From positions 1 through 64,000 of IMG/VR virus record IMGVR_UViG_3300021440_000017: a stretch of DNA of 64,000 nt. The stretch is one strand, 5' to 3'. The notes beneath the pieces were generated by a model. It saw only the letters and a list, made by a program, of their open reading frames with translations. It was not told where the DNA came from and made no database searches. Of the stretch, positions 15,137-23,913 are shown one piece after another (position 1 is the stretch's first letter; the number at the start of each line of letters is the position of its first letter). A program made the translations under genes and the position numbers. Source of the stretch: a virus.

Positions 15137-16687
15137 TCACATCGCGTAGAAGCCGGGGATCAGCCGCTCGCGGATGGTGCTCCAGCGTTCCATGTTCGGG
15201 AACTTGCCCTCGAAGTACGCATCACGCAGTTCGCCCAGCTTCTCCTGGTCCGGCGTCTGCATGTCGTACGCCACGAAATCCGAGCCTTCGCGCTCGACAC
15301 GGATGTAGCCGCGCAGACTGCGCTTCATGTGGTCCTTGTCGGTCTTGGGGTCCTTGAACATCGGCACCTGCTGACCGTTGATGATCGAGTTCGTGGCCTT
15401 GTACGCATGGTTGTACGTGTCCCGCGACACCAACTGGTAGGTGTAGCTGCCGATGCCGTACACCATGTTGGACGAGCAGAAGCCCCCGTCGAACATGCGC
15501 TGGTTGATTTCGGTGCCACGGGCGAGGTTGATGGCGTCCCCGTAGATGCCGCCGACATGCGGGTCGAGCAGCCAGTGCCCGGTCTGCGTGCGATGCGTCG
15601 CCGTCGTCTCCGGGTCGAACACTTCGAGCATGCACCGGAGCAGCCCCTTCTGTTCCGGCGAACCTTGATCGGCATCGTCGTCACCCATCACGATCTTCAC
15701 GGGGTCGCCCGAGTCCGGACGGATCACGTACTTGGCGAGTCCGAACATGTCGGGTTGCCGTGCGAGAATCGCGGGCTTCAACTGGCGCAGGCCTTCGGTC
15801 GCCATCCACCAGAAGTCGTAGCTGTCGTTCACGTGGGAGACGATGCCACGCGGGTACAACTCGGTGATGAGGCGCTTGACGAAATCGACCTCACCTTCCG
15901 GGCCGTTCTGCGTGACCACGCCGTGCTCCGTGGCCGGCACCGAGCCCCCGAGCATTTCCATGCTCGCGTCGGCCATGTAGGCCCACTCCAGATAGTCCAG
16001 GGTGGAAATGCTGTCGGTGCCGGTGAAGCACGCTGAGTGCCCGATGTCCATGCTCCCGTCGAACACGCCGGACATGCCACGGAACGCGAAGTTGTGTCCT
16101 TGCCAGCGGATGAAGTTGGCGATGCCGCCCGTCTTGTCGCAGAACTGCGTGAGCATGCGCCGGAACTCGTAGGCCGTCGTTGCGTTCGTCGGGGTTTTCC
16201 ACACCTCTGATGACAACTGCGACTCGATGTACGCGGCGACCCAGGATGTCGGAGCACCGCGTGTGGACCGCACCGTGAACGTCGGCACCCGCAGGTTCAC
16301 ACGCGAGCCCTCGGGCAACTGCTTCACGTGGATTGGCAGGAAGCCCAGGTCGTGCAGCGCGCCGATCTGTTCGGTCGAAACCGCCTTGGGTCCGAGCGCA
16401 TAGTCCATGCGACGCTGGAACCGTGCAAGCACCATAGCCTTGGGCTTGCTGAAGAAGGTCTGGTGCCAGATGGCGTGCAAGAACATGAGCTTGCCCTGGA
16501 GGCCGAGCCACACGGTCTTGCCATCCCAGTCCGGCAGCACCTGCGCGTGGCCGGCGCCGCGTGCCGTGAAGTTCAGGTACAGTTCTTCGGTGCCCGGCCG
16601 GTGTTGGCGCATGTGCCCCGGCTTGTAGAAGTCGGCCAGATGCGGCGCGAAGATGAAGTCCATCGGGTCCAGTGAATTCGGGATCAT
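15137..16687 (-). CDS. nadV: Nicotinamide phosphoribosyltransferase (NadV)
   Basis: 516 aa from ATG 16687 with AGGAG eight bases upstream. Family signatures: N-terminal FYKPGHMRQHRPGTEELYLN, the catalytic-histidine segment SVPATEH at 249-255 (H255 equals human NAMPT H247), IRPDSGDP at 321-328 (R322 equals human R311), and YGDAIN and GSYTYQLVSRDTY near the C-terminus. The enzyme joins nicotinamide and PRPP to make nicotinamide mononucleotide. Length is close to the usual 460-500. Its ATG overlaps the stop of the PRPP synthetase gene, which supplies the co-substrate. NMN adenylyltransferase is not visible in this window. Likely role: keep or rebuild NAD during infection, possibly after NAD-depleting defence. 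Confidence 0.95.
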   Translation of the reverse strand: MIPNSLDPMDFIFAPHLADFYKPGHMRQHRPGTEELYLNFTARGAGHAQVLPDWDGKTVWLGLQGKLMFLHAIWHQTFFSKPKAMVLARFQRRMDYALGPKAVSTEQIGALHDLGFLPIHVKQLPEGSRVNLRVPTFTVRSTRGAPTSWVAAYIESQLSSEVWKTPTNATTAYEFRRMLTQFCDKTGGIANFIRWQGHNFAFRGMSGVFDGSMDIGHSACFTGTDSISTLDYLEWAYMADASMEMLGGSVPATEHGVVTQNGPEGEVDFVKRLITELYPRGIVSHVNDSYDFWWMATEGLRQLKPAILARQPDMFGLAKYVIRPDSGDPVKIVMGDDDADQGSPEQKGLLRCMLEVFDPETTATHRTQTGHWLLDPHVGGIYGDAINLARGTEINQRMFDGGFCSSNMVYGIGSYTYQLVSRDTYNHAYKATNSIINGQQVPMFKDPKTDKDHMKRSLRGYIRVEREGSDFVAYDMQTPDQEKLGELRDAYFEGKFPNMERWSTIRERLIPGFYAM

Positions 16688-17523
16688 GGCTGGTTCTCCT
16701 GTTCAGGTTCGTAAGCGTAGGGGAAGACGTGGATGTTCTTCGGAACGTCGGCATCGGCGCGCAGCAGGTGCGCAACGTACACGTTGGCGAACCGCGAGGC
16801 GATCACCGGGTAGCCGGCGGAGAAGATGCCGTGCGTCACGTACAGGTCGATGCGCCCGTCGGTGAGCTTGCGCAGTTCGGCTTCGAGGTTCAGGAACGTG
16901 CGGCCGCCGTCGCAGATGTCATCAACGATCAGGAAGTTCCGGGTGCCGACGTGTTCCGCGTACACCACGGCACCGGACAGCGCACCGGTCACGGGATCAC
17001 GCGACTTGTCGGCGCGGACCCACGCGAACCCGTAAGCCTTCGCCAGCGCTTCGACCTTTTTGATGGCGCCGGCATCAGGTGCCACGAGGATCGTGGTGTC
17101 CGCGAGCTTGCGAAGCAGCGGGGCGATGAAGTGCTCGACCCGCAGGTTCTTCACGTTGTTGAGCACCGCGAGTGCCACATCGCTGTGGACGTCCCACACG
17201 GTGACCGACTTGTAGCCCTGGAGGTTCACGAGGTCGCAGAACACCCGCAGGGAGTGGCTCTCGCCGACGGTGGTCACGCGATCTTGCCGGGCATACGGCA
17301 GGTACGGCAGCACCAGATGAACGGCCGCCGCGCCGAGCCTGCGCGCAGCGTCGCCGAGCATGAACGTGAGCATCACTTCGTCGGACGACCACACCGGGGC
17401 AACCACAGTGACTTCACCGACGAGTTCTTGCACGGAGAAGCGGACCCACACTTCTCCTCCTGGGTAACGGCCGTGATCGTAGTTCACAGGTCGGCCTTGT
17501 TGATCGTTGACGAGTATCGTCAT
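16684..17523 (-). CDS. prs: Ribose-phosphate pyrophosphokinase (PRPP synthetase)
   Basis: 279 aa from ATG 17523 with AAAGG upstream. Key segments: LPYLPYARQDR at 72-82 (the ATP-binding flexible-loop region), a WDVHSD segment at 110-115 in the place of the usual D-x-H metal site, and the PRPP-binding loop LIVDDICDGGRTF at 198-210. The enzyme transfers pyrophosphate from ATP to ribose 5-phosphate. The gene is shorter than the usual 310-320 residues, mainly at the N-terminus, as in other phage and archaeal class forms. Coupled to nadV by an ATGA overlap, it forms a two-step NAD salvage unit. Confidence 0.93.
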   Translation of the reverse strand: MTILVNDQQGRPVNYDHGRYPGGEVWVRFSVQELVGEVTVVAPVWSSDEVMLTFMLGDAARRLGAAAVHLVLPYLPYARQDRVTTVGESHSLRVFCDLVNLQGYKSVTVWDVHSDVALAVLNNVKNLRVEHFIAPLLRKLADTTILVAPDAGAIKKVEALAKAYGFAWVRADKSRDPVTGALSGAVVYAEHVGTRNFLIVDDICDGGRTFLNLEAELRKLTDGRIDLYVTHGIFSAGYPVIASRFANVYVAHLLRADADVPKNIHVFPYAYEPEQENQP

Positions 17524-17560
17524 GTACGCCTTTCAGTTGTTGAACACGGGGATCAGAGCG

Positions 17561-18997
17561 TCAGGGTCGTAGGATACCTCCATTCTGTAGCAGCGTGATC
17601 GTGCGTGCAGCCGTCAGCGGCGTCACGCCAGGGATCGCGCATAGGTTTTGGAACACACGGTTTCGCGGGATAGAGAGACGACGAAGACCGCGAGCATGGC
17701 CGACCAGCGCAAGCGCCAGAAACGCCCCTAGGGTTCTCACGTTCACGGCGGTTAGCGCAGCAAGCATGCCCTGATCCATCGGCACGTTGTCGAACCCGAG
17801 CCCCGAGCGGTAGTGCACGAAGTTCACGTGCAACGTCGTGGTGTCCCGAGCGATGGCCGTGGCATCAGCAACCGCTCGGTCGAATGCCGCAGCAGCACCC
17901 GCAGGAGCTGGCACGAACACCGCAGGTGCCACGTCTTCTGGCCTCGGCACCAGTTGTTCGGCTACGCGATTGACAACTTCGTCCGGGTCTTGCTCTGCCA
18001 TGTCCTGCGCGTTGATCTCCTCTTCGTCTTCGTCGTCGTTTCGACGCACTCGGCGACCACGGTAGACACGACGACGCGGAAGCTCATCCTCGTCTTCTTC
18101 TTCGTCTTCCACTTCCTCCTCTTCTTCACCTTCGTCCCATTCGTCGCCTTCGTCTTCGTCCTCGAGTCCACGCGGGTACCAGCGAAGACCGGCTTCGGTT
18201 GCCCACGCTTGCAGCGCCGTGGTCAAAGCGTCGTCGATCTTGGCGTTGGCGAAGCCTCGGACTTGCACAACCGCGTTGTGGTCCGTTCGGACTTCAATGG
18301 TAGCCAAGGGGCGCTCACCAGCGGTACCACGGATGCTGTAGATCACCGTGTCCTTGCGTCCGAAGTACGAACGGACACAGTGGGACATCGTCGCGGACTC
18401 CGCTTCGTACGCGGGTCGCGTGTCGAGCTTCACGAGGAGCACTGGTGGGTCCACGTGGTCGAACGCCGTGGTTTCGACTACGGTGACGCCCTCGGTCAAC
18501 GATGACATGAGCTTGGCTTTCGCCAACTGACGATCCCACAAGGCCACAGCGTCACGCAAGTGCGTCACGGTCATGCGGATGTCACGAGACGGCAACGTCA
18601 GCAGGTAGTCAGCCCAATGACGGTACATGTCCACTTCGTCGTCACCACCGGGCACCACCACGAACATCAGCGTGTTGTCTGCCAGTGCGGAAGCAGCCCA
18701 CGGCGGCAACTCCGCAGGGTTCACACTGTGAACAGCGTTGCGTGCCACGGCCCCGATGTCGAGGTCGATGTGGCAAGCCGTCAGCGCTTTCTGAATGATC
18801 GCAAGCCAGGGGCTGCGGATTTCACGTTCGGCCATGACCGGTAGTGCAGGCCCCTCGTTCAGAAGCCAGCGACGGAACGTCGATGTCCACCAGCGCTGGA
18901 CATGCGGAGCGTCCTTGTACCGTTTGGCAAACCCCGTGACCCACTCGTCAACGTCGGGGACGTTGAGTACGTTGCGCGCCGGGGTGGCGGCTGCCAT
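17561..18997 (-). CDS. PcfJ-like protein with long acidic tract
   Basis: 478 aa from ATG 18997 with AAGGAG upstream; a longer open frame lacks a good start. Residues about 195-270 match the PcfJ core: EAESATMSHCVRSYFGRK, then YSIRGTAGERPLATIEVR and VVQVRGFANAKI. Next comes a striking acidic region (about 285-350, runs of Glu and Asp) interrupted by an arginine block (RRRVYRGRRVRR). The C-terminus is helical. PcfJ-like proteins occur in conjugative elements and phages; their biochemical function is not established. The acidic tract may mimic DNA or bind basic proteins, which is inference. Confidence 0.72.
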   Translation of the reverse strand: MAAATPARNVLNVPDVDEWVTGFAKRYKDAPHVQRWWTSTFRRWLLNEGPALPVMAEREIRSPWLAIIQKALTACHIDLDIGAVARNAVHSVNPAELPPWAASALADNTLMFVVVPGGDDEVDMYRHWADYLLTLPSRDIRMTVTHLRDAVALWDRQLAKAKLMSSLTEGVTVVETTAFDHVDPPVLLVKLDTRPAYEAESATMSHCVRSYFGRKDTVIYSIRGTAGERPLATIEVRTDHNAVVQVRGFANAKIDDALTTALQAWATEAGLRWYPRGLEDEDEGDEWDEGEEEEEVEDEEEDEDELPRRRVYRGRRVRRNDDEDEEEINAQDMAEQDPDEVVNRVAEQLVPRPEDVAPAVFVPAPAGAAAAFDRAVADATAIARDTTTLHVNFVHYRSGLGFDNVPMDQGMLAALTAVNVRTLGAFLALALVGHARGLRRLSIPRNRVFQNLCAIPGVTPLTAARTITLLQNGGILRP

Positions 18998-19232
18998 ACG
19001 CGATCTCCTTTCCGAGCACGTGAACAACAGTGGTCTTGACCTCACAGGCCACAGCCATGTCGAGGTTGACACCGTGGATGCCATGGTTGGGCAACAGTGC
19101 TTGACGCGCAGCGGTTTCCGAGTACCGTGTGGCCTTGCCCAGGTCCGGAGTCCAGTACGGGTTGTCCGTCATGTCGCTGAACGTCAGGTACTTGCCCTTG
19201 GCGTTGCGCAGCACATACAGTGCGCTACTCAT
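18948..19232 (-). CDS. Hypothetical protein, 94 aa
   Basis: ATG 19232 overlaps the stop of the upstream gene. N-terminal strands (ALYVLRNAKGKYLTF) and WTPDLGKATRYSETAARQAL resemble small beta-hairpin proteins, followed by VACEVKTTVVHVLG. The last 17 codons run over the start of the PcfJ-like gene and encode an Arg/Pro-rich tail that is probably dictated by the other frame. No family was recognised. Confidence 0.6.
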   Translation of the reverse strand: MSSALYVLRNAKGKYLTFSDMTDNPYWTPDLGKATRYSETAARQALLPNHGIHGVNLDMAVACEVKTTVVHVLGKEIAYGSRHPGAQRTQRPRR

Positions 19233-19569
19233 CGTCGAGCCCCAGCAACGATCGCTGGCGCGGCGTCAGCAGCGCCAGCGCCGCGGCCTTCTCCGCCGTT
19301 TCCAAGTCCGTGGCCTCGGCGATGGCGAACGTGCAGGTCACGCGATACGGCGTAAGCACCGCGTCGTGCTTGCAGCCGATCAACGTCGGGTTGTTCAGGA
19401 TGCGCAGCACCTGCGCTTCCGACAACTGAGAAGCATGCTCCAGCGAGTTCTGGCGTTTGGGCAGCCACACTCCAGAGCGTTCACCTTCGCCTTCTTCGGC
19501 TGCATACAGCAGCCCGTTCTCGTTCTCGATCACGTAGAACGTGCGTGCGTCGTCGCGTTTCCAGTTCAT
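19225..19569 (-). CDS. Hypothetical protein, 114 aa
   Basis: ATG 19569 with AGGA nine bases upstream. Starts with a beta region (RTFYVIENENGLLYAAEE), then a helical segment (ASQLSEAQVLRILNN) and a C-terminal Ala-rich helix. Both ends overlap neighbouring genes by a few bases, so it belongs to a coupled series. No family was recognised. Confidence 0.65.
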   Translation of the reverse strand: MNWKRDDARTFYVIENENGLLYAAEEGEGERSGVWLPKRQNSLEHASQLSEAQVLRILNNPTLIGCKHDAVLTPYRVTCTFAIAEATDLETAEKAAALALLTPRQRSLLGLDDE

Positions 19570-20516
19570 GTCCGAATCCTATGGTTGACGATGGTGGCAC
19601 CACGGCGGGCGTCACCAGCAATGAACGAGTTCCACCAGAAGATGCCGGTCTTCCGGTTCTTGAAGTGGCCTATGACCTCGCGGAGCTTGCCGCGTGCAGC
19701 GAACACCGCCCTGATGTCCGCCGTCGTGACCAGCTTCTTCCGGCCGAGCAGCGACTGATCGTCCACGAGGAAGATGTCGAGCGTGTGATAGTCGAAGAAC
19801 GGAGGCTTGTGCTTGGCCGCGCGCTTGGCGTTCAGGTTCTTGGGCGCCTTCACCGCGAGCACCGTGCGTAGGTTCCGCGTGTTCACGAGCGCGAGAGCGC
19901 GGAGCGCGACGCCGACGTCCTCCATGATGTCGTTCATCAAGAAGTCCATGAGCGTGGCTTCCGTGATGCCCGAGTGTCCGTCGCGGAGTTCGGCGGCGAC
20001 CATCATCGGCAACAGAGGCCCTACGTCGGCCACGTACTTGTGCGTGTGCCCATCGAGGTAGAACACAGAGGTCTGGTTGTCACGGTGGAACAGCCCGACA
20101 CCCATGCTCGGCATCCACGCCTTCATGTGGTCGATGTAGTACCAGACCACGAACGCGATTTCCGCTGGCTGTCGCAGCGTGGCCTTCAGCGCGAGGGCAA
20201 GCGGGGACACGCTGCGTTCCAAGTCCAGCGCGAGCACCAGCCTGGAACTGGACTTGGACGTGTTGATGCCCTGACTGTTGATCGGCGCGGTGTCCACGCT
20301 GTCGGGCACCTCGTACTCGAACACGACCTCGGGGAAGACCATGCGGATGTATGGCACTTGCGGCAGCAGCACCTTGGCCCGGAGGTTCCGGGGTGGTGGC
20401 AGCAGCATCTTGTGCGCGCGAAGCAGGGCGTCCATCATGTTGACGAACACTGGGGCGTCGTAGCCTGCTGTGAGCATTCTCGCCGCCATGTCCAGGCACT
20501 GTGTTGTGAAGTTCAT
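19566..20516 (-). CDS. Hypothetical protein, 316 aa
   Basis: ATG 20516 with GGAGGTCCG upstream. Mostly alpha/beta with a central segment IAFVVWYYIDHMKAWMPSMG, then FHRDNQTSVFYLDGHTHKYV and a helical region with LMDFLMNDIMEDVGVALRAL; the C-terminus is basic (GKLREVIGHFKNRKTG). The well-kept reading frame and codon bias support a real gene. No family was recognised. It is one of the larger unknowns of the leftward half. Confidence 0.65.
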   Translation of the reverse strand: MNFTTQCLDMAARMLTAGYDAPVFVNMMDALLRAHKMLLPPPRNLRAKVLLPQVPYIRMVFPEVVFEYEVPDSVDTAPINSQGINTSKSSSRLVLALDLERSVSPLALALKATLRQPAEIAFVVWYYIDHMKAWMPSMGVGLFHRDNQTSVFYLDGHTHKYVADVGPLLPMMVAAELRDGHSGITEATLMDFLMNDIMEDVGVALRALALVNTRNLRTVLAVKAPKNLNAKRAAKHKPPFFDYHTLDIFLVDDQSLLGRKKLVTTADIRAVFAARGKLREVIGHFKNRKTGIFWWNSFIAGDARRGATIVNHRIRT

Positions 20517-20550
20517 CGGACCTCCGTTCTGGTATTTACCGTACGTTGGG

Positions 20551-21039
20551 TTAGCCGATGCCCACGGCTTTCCAGCCGGACTTGAGCTTGAGCACCGTGT
20601 TCTCGCCCCAGGCGCTCGCCAACGCTTCGGTCTTGAACCGCTTCGCCTGTGCCGGATCGTCGGTCACGCGCACTTTGATCTTGCCTCCGTCGTCGCGGCG
20701 AGCGTTCACGAGATACCGATCGCCTCGGCCGAGTCCATCGCGGAACACCCAGGGCCCGGTCTTGCTGGCGCGCACGCGCACGGTACCGCCCTTCAGCGCG
20801 GTCAACAACTGGATCATGAAGTCCACGTTGTCGCCGATGGTCGCGCCATCGTAAGGGAAGTTGAACCCGGCACGGTCTGCGATTTCCGTGCCGTCGGCCT
20901 TGATGATGTACTTGCGCACGCCGGCGAACTCTTTGCCGTCGGGCGCCGTGCTGATCTGCGCACGCCACACCACGGACTTGGAAACCGCGTGCTCTGCGAG
21001 CGTCCTCGCGGTCCATTCGCCTTCAGTTTTCTTCGCCAT
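20551..21039 (-). CDS. Hypothetical protein, 162 aa
   Basis: ATG 21039 with AAGGAG upstream; the longer frame from 21075 lacks a site. Beta-rich protein with repeating Gly-Lys turns (APDGKEFAGVRKYIIKADG), RAGFNFPYDG, and VRVRASKTGPWVFRDG. The C-terminal helix contains QAKRFKTEALASAWG. No family was recognised. It overlaps the upstream gene's end by 17 bases. Confidence 0.65.
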   Translation of the reverse strand: MAKKTEGEWTARTLAEHAVSKSVVWRAQISTAPDGKEFAGVRKYIIKADGTEIADRAGFNFPYDGATIGDNVDFMIQLLTALKGGTVRVRASKTGPWVFRDGLGRGDRYLVNARRDDGGKIKVRVTDDPAQAKRFKTEALASAWGENTVLKLKSGWKAVGIG

Positions 21040-21355
21040 CGGAATCTCCTTCGTCTTTGTGAAATCTCGGGCCACAGTTCTCGCAGTTGGGGTCGCCGCA
21101 ACCAGAACCGAGCAGGGTCAGCGCCGCCGTGAACGCCGCCGCCATGGACTCGGCAGCGACTTCGGGTTTCAGCGGCGGGTAGTACCGCAGGCACATGGTC
21201 GTGAGCCCGGGGCATGCGCGTTCGTCTTCGCGTCCGGGCTCCGCGTTGTCGTGCAGCCATCGGTAGAAGCACTTGGAGCACGACGGGGACGACCAGTCTT
21301 GCATGTCCGGCGTGACCTGTTGCTCCGTGAGGCTAGTGATCGGCGGTATCGGCAT
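21023..21355 (-). CDS. Cysteine-pair protein, 110 aa
   Basis: ATG 21355 with GGAGGCGACA upstream. Contains CSKCFYRW near residue 26 and CGDPNCENCG near residue 87, a possible zinc-binding set, separated by a helical Ala-rich segment. The C-terminus is acidic (DEGDSDGEEN). No family was recognised. Confidence 0.62.
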   Translation of the reverse strand: MPIPPITSLTEQQVTPDMQDWSSPSCSKCFYRWLHDNAEPGREDERACPGLTTMCLRYYPPLKPEVAAESMAAAFTAALTLLGSGCGDPNCENCGPRFHKDEGDSDGEEN

Positions 21356-21728
21356 TGTCGCCTCCAGAGAGTTCGGCCAGCGTTCGCTCCACTGCCTTGC
21401 GCACTCGCGGCACCCACAGTGGAGACGCGCGGAGTTCGGTCAGCAGCGCCTCGACGTTCGGCTGGAAGCCGATCCAGACCTCGGACACCGAGGAGCTGAT
21501 GACCACGATCTTGTTCTCGTTCTTCACGAGGTCGCGGGCGGCCACCTTGGACTTGACCACGAGCTTGGTCTTGCGGCCCGCGACCTTGATGCTGAGTAAC
21601 CACTTGGCATCTGCCGGGTTCTTCGACCGGGTGCGCTCCAACTTGGAGAACGCAGCGTCGCCCAGGTACGGCAGCAGAGCCGTCAACCGGGCTTCCAGCG
21701 CGAGTTGCAGTTGTGACTTGTCGCTCAT
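21333..21728 (-). CDS. Hypothetical protein, 131 aa
   Basis: ATG 21728 with AAGGAG eight bases upstream. N-terminal helix (QLQLALEARLTALLPYLG), central basic strands (WLLSIKVAGRKTKLVVKSKV), a hydrophobic strand (NKIVVISSSVSEVWIGF), and a C-terminal helix. Overlaps both neighbours. No family was recognised. Confidence 0.65.
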   Translation of the reverse strand: MSDKSQLQLALEARLTALLPYLGDAAFSKLERTRSKNPADAKWLLSIKVAGRKTKLVVKSKVAARDLVKNENKIVVISSSVSEVWIGFQPNVEALLTELRASPLWVPRVRKAVERTLAELSGGDNADTADH

Positions 21729-22048
21729 TCAGAGTCTCCTTTTGTTGCAGGTGCGAGAGCCGCACGGATGTCTTCGGGGGTGAGCGTGCGGGAGCTCGGT
21801 TGGAATTCTTCCGCACACATGAGCTTGTAGCAGTAGACCACGGTGGACTGCGCCTGGCCGCCGCGCACCAACTTCTGCAGCCTGGCGATGCACTCTTCGT
21901 CGGACTCCGCGTGGAACACTTCGGGTGCAGCGTTTGCGCCTGGCCGGAGTATCACGTAGTTCGGCGGCGGAGTCTTCGACTTGGCCCACGCTGCTGGAAC
22001 AGCGCGCTCGGCGCCGCCAGCTTCAAACGGTGGAGGGTTGCCGCCCAT
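21725..22048 (-). CDS. Hypothetical protein, 107 aa
   Basis: ATG 22048 overlaps the stop of the upstream gene by reading into the next frame; only a weak GTGAG lies upstream. The N-terminal 35 residues are Pro/Gly/Ala-rich; then NYVILRPGANAAPEVFHA and a compact part with DEECIARLQKLVRGGQAQ and VVYCYKLMCAEE. No family was recognised. Confidence 0.58.
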   Translation of the reverse strand: MGGNPPPFEAGGAERAVPAAWAKSKTPPPNYVILRPGANAAPEVFHAESDEECIARLQKLVRGGQAQSTVVYCYKLMCAEEFQPSSRTLTPEDIRAALAPATKGDSE

Positions 22049-22049
22049 G

Positions 22050-22337
22050 TCAGTTCTCACTGTGCTCAGCGTCGAGCACTGCAAGTTGCTGCTTCACGAC
22101 ATCGAGGCAGTTCTCCGCGCGGTCGATGTGCGCGGCCATCGTTTGCACTTCATCGGCCAGCACTTCGTCCGGTGTCAGCGGCCTGGTGTCCGGGTCCGTC
22201 AGCGGCCCTCGGAACACGTGCCCGATTCGAGAGCGCCACACGCCTGTGGCGATTCTCGTCTGGTAGTGCTCGGCGCGTAGTTGCGACTGGCGGGCTTCCG
22301 CCAGCGCCAGCGCCGCTCTCAGTTCTGGTCCCCTCAT
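22050..22337 (-). CDS. Helical protein, 95 aa
   Basis: ATG 22337 with AAGGAGTCGCAA upstream. The N-terminal helix is Ala/Arg/Gln-rich (PELRAALALAEARQSQLRAE), a loop carries RIGHVFRGPLTDPDTRPL, and the C-terminal 40 residues form a helix with coiled-coil spacing (DRAENCLDVVKQQLAVLDAE). Ends just before the next start. No family was recognised. Confidence 0.62.
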   Translation of the reverse strand: MRGPELRAALALAEARQSQLRAEHYQTRIATGVWRSRIGHVFRGPLTDPDTRPLTPDEVLADEVQTMAAHIDRAENCLDVVKQQLAVLDAEHSEN

Positions 22338-23038
22338 TTGCGACTCCTTGCTGCGAACTCGCGCAGCTTCTCTGCCACGAAATGCACACCGTTGCCCTGG
22401 TGGCACTCGCTGGCGATGTTGTGGATCAACTTGATGACCCTGCTGTTGACGCTCCCGTGCGAGCAGATCACGCACGGCCGGCTACTGCACTTGCGCTTGA
22501 TGCCCGTGTCCGAGTTGTGCGGGTCCACCCACACGATGTCCAGAGTGGGCACCTTCTGCTGTAGCTCGACGCGGTGCTTCTCGAACACGCCGGCCACCGC
22601 GACCTTGAGCTTCGGGGGCAGCAGCACTTCGAGCGGCCGTTGCTCGAACTTCATGTGCGGCGGTGCCCCGGACACGTTGACGCTGATGGTCACGGGCTCC
22701 GGTTCGGCAGCAGCAGCCGCAGCCGCAGCGTTCTTCAGCGCCTGGATTTCCGCGTCGAGTTCGGTTACGAGCGTGACCAGCGCGCTCACTGTCATCGACC
22801 CACGGCCCGGCACTTGGTACTCGCGCGGCGCCATCAACGTCGTGACGAACTTGCGGAGTTCGACAGGGGAGAACGTCATGCGGCGTCGATCGGGCTCCAG
22901 CACGTGCTGCGCGCCGTGATACAGCAACGCAGCCTTGACGGTCGTGGTCGTCGCACCGATGCTCTGAACCTCCAGGATCTCGCGCACGCTCTGCACGACG
23001 AGATCCCGTTCAGCGACTTTCCATACGATTCTGGTCAT
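22334..23038 (-). CDS. Hypothetical protein, 234 aa
   Basis: ATG 23038 with AAAGGA upstream. N-terminal helical domain, a poly-alanine run (about 108-115), then a strand-rich part and a cysteine/histidine cluster near residues 180-195 (KRKCSSRPCVICSHGS) that could bind zinc, followed by a segment with NIASECHQGNGVHFVAEKL. No family was recognised, but the CxxC plus histidines suggest a metal-binding fold. Confidence 0.62.
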   Translation of the reverse strand: MTRIVWKVAERDLVVQSVREILEVQSIGATTTTVKAALLYHGAQHVLEPDRRRMTFSPVELRKFVTTLMAPREYQVPGRGSMTVSALVTLVTELDAEIQALKNAAAAAAAAEPEPVTISVNVSGAPPHMKFEQRPLEVLLPPKLKVAVAGVFEKHRVELQQKVPTLDIVWVDPHNSDTGIKRKCSSRPCVICSHGSVNSRVIKLIHNIASECHQGNGVHFVAEKLREFAARSRK

Positions 23039-23913
23039 CGCAGTCCTTTCACCAGTGAACGTGCCACGCTGTAGCTCGTGCTGAAGTTGTGGGGGCATGC
23101 TTCGAGAAAGTCGAGCGCGCACTGCGTCTTGCCCGGAAGATCGTCACGGAGTTCGTCGTGAACCAGCATCCAGAATAACCGGGCTGCCAACGAGTCCGGA
23201 CCCGTTGCCGTCGGCAGCGGCTCGCCCGCGCGGTACTTCTCACGCCAGCGAGCGACGAACGCCTCCGCGTCGATCACGGGTCGAACGATGGTCCCTGATA
23301 GCTCCTGGTTGATGCGGCACCAGTAGCAGCTTCGATGCACATAGTGCAAGTCGTAGCCGCCGCGTCCGTGAACGACACGGGCGTTCTCCAGCGGGTTCGG
23401 CCAGTCCGTGACGTTCGGACAGCACGCGAGCACGCCCGGGTACTTGAGGTCCACGAGTCTCCGCAACTCGTCCATGCCCGCCGGCGTGAAGTACCGGGTG
23501 ACGCTCGTGAGCTCCCAGTTGAGGTAGTGAGCGGAGAACTCGACCTTGGGGATCAGCCAGTTCGTGATCTTCGCGGGGTCGCCGGCGACTTCGTAGTGGA
23601 CGCCCCGGGTGAACGACCGCTGCCAGTTGCAGTACGGCTGCATACTCGCGTCGTCGAACGACCGTGCCTGGCACTCGTAGCGCCAGCCGTCGTCCCCGAT
23701 TGCCGTGTACCCGTAGTGCGACTCGGACGGCCGGTACTCGCCCTTGGACACGACTTCGGCGTCGATCACGAGCTTCACGACGTGCAGGTTGTTCACGGCG
23801 TCAGCGTCCACGTGCTCGGGACGGGTGACCCGCGTCATGCCGAAGTCTTCATCGCCCTCGGCGACGATCAGCAGCGTCTCACCTACGCGGTAGGCATGGT
23901 GGTCAAGACTCAT
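23035..23913 (-). CDS. Hypothetical protein, 292 aa
   Basis: ATG 23913 is chosen over an ATG two codons earlier because GAGGAG is seven bases from it. Starts with a beta-rich domain (VGETLLIVAEGDEDFGM, HVVKLVIDAEVVSKG), a central part with many tryptophans and tyrosines, a CCPNVTDWPN turn, HRSCYWCRINQ, and a helical C-terminus (FWMLVHDELRDDLPGK). No family was recognised. Confidence 0.65.
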   Translation of the reverse strand: MSLDHHAYRVGETLLIVAEGDEDFGMTRVTRPEHVDADAVNNLHVVKLVIDAEVVSKGEYRPSESHYGYTAIGDDGWRYECQARSFDDASMQPYCNWQRSFTRGVHYEVAGDPAKITNWLIPKVEFSAHYLNWELTSVTRYFTPAGMDELRRLVDLKYPGVLACCPNVTDWPNPLENARVVHGRGGYDLHYVHRSCYWCRINQELSGTIVRPVIDAEAFVARWREKYRAGEPLPTATGPDSLAARLFWMLVHDELRDDLPGKTQCALDFLEACPHNFSTSYSVARSLVKGLR

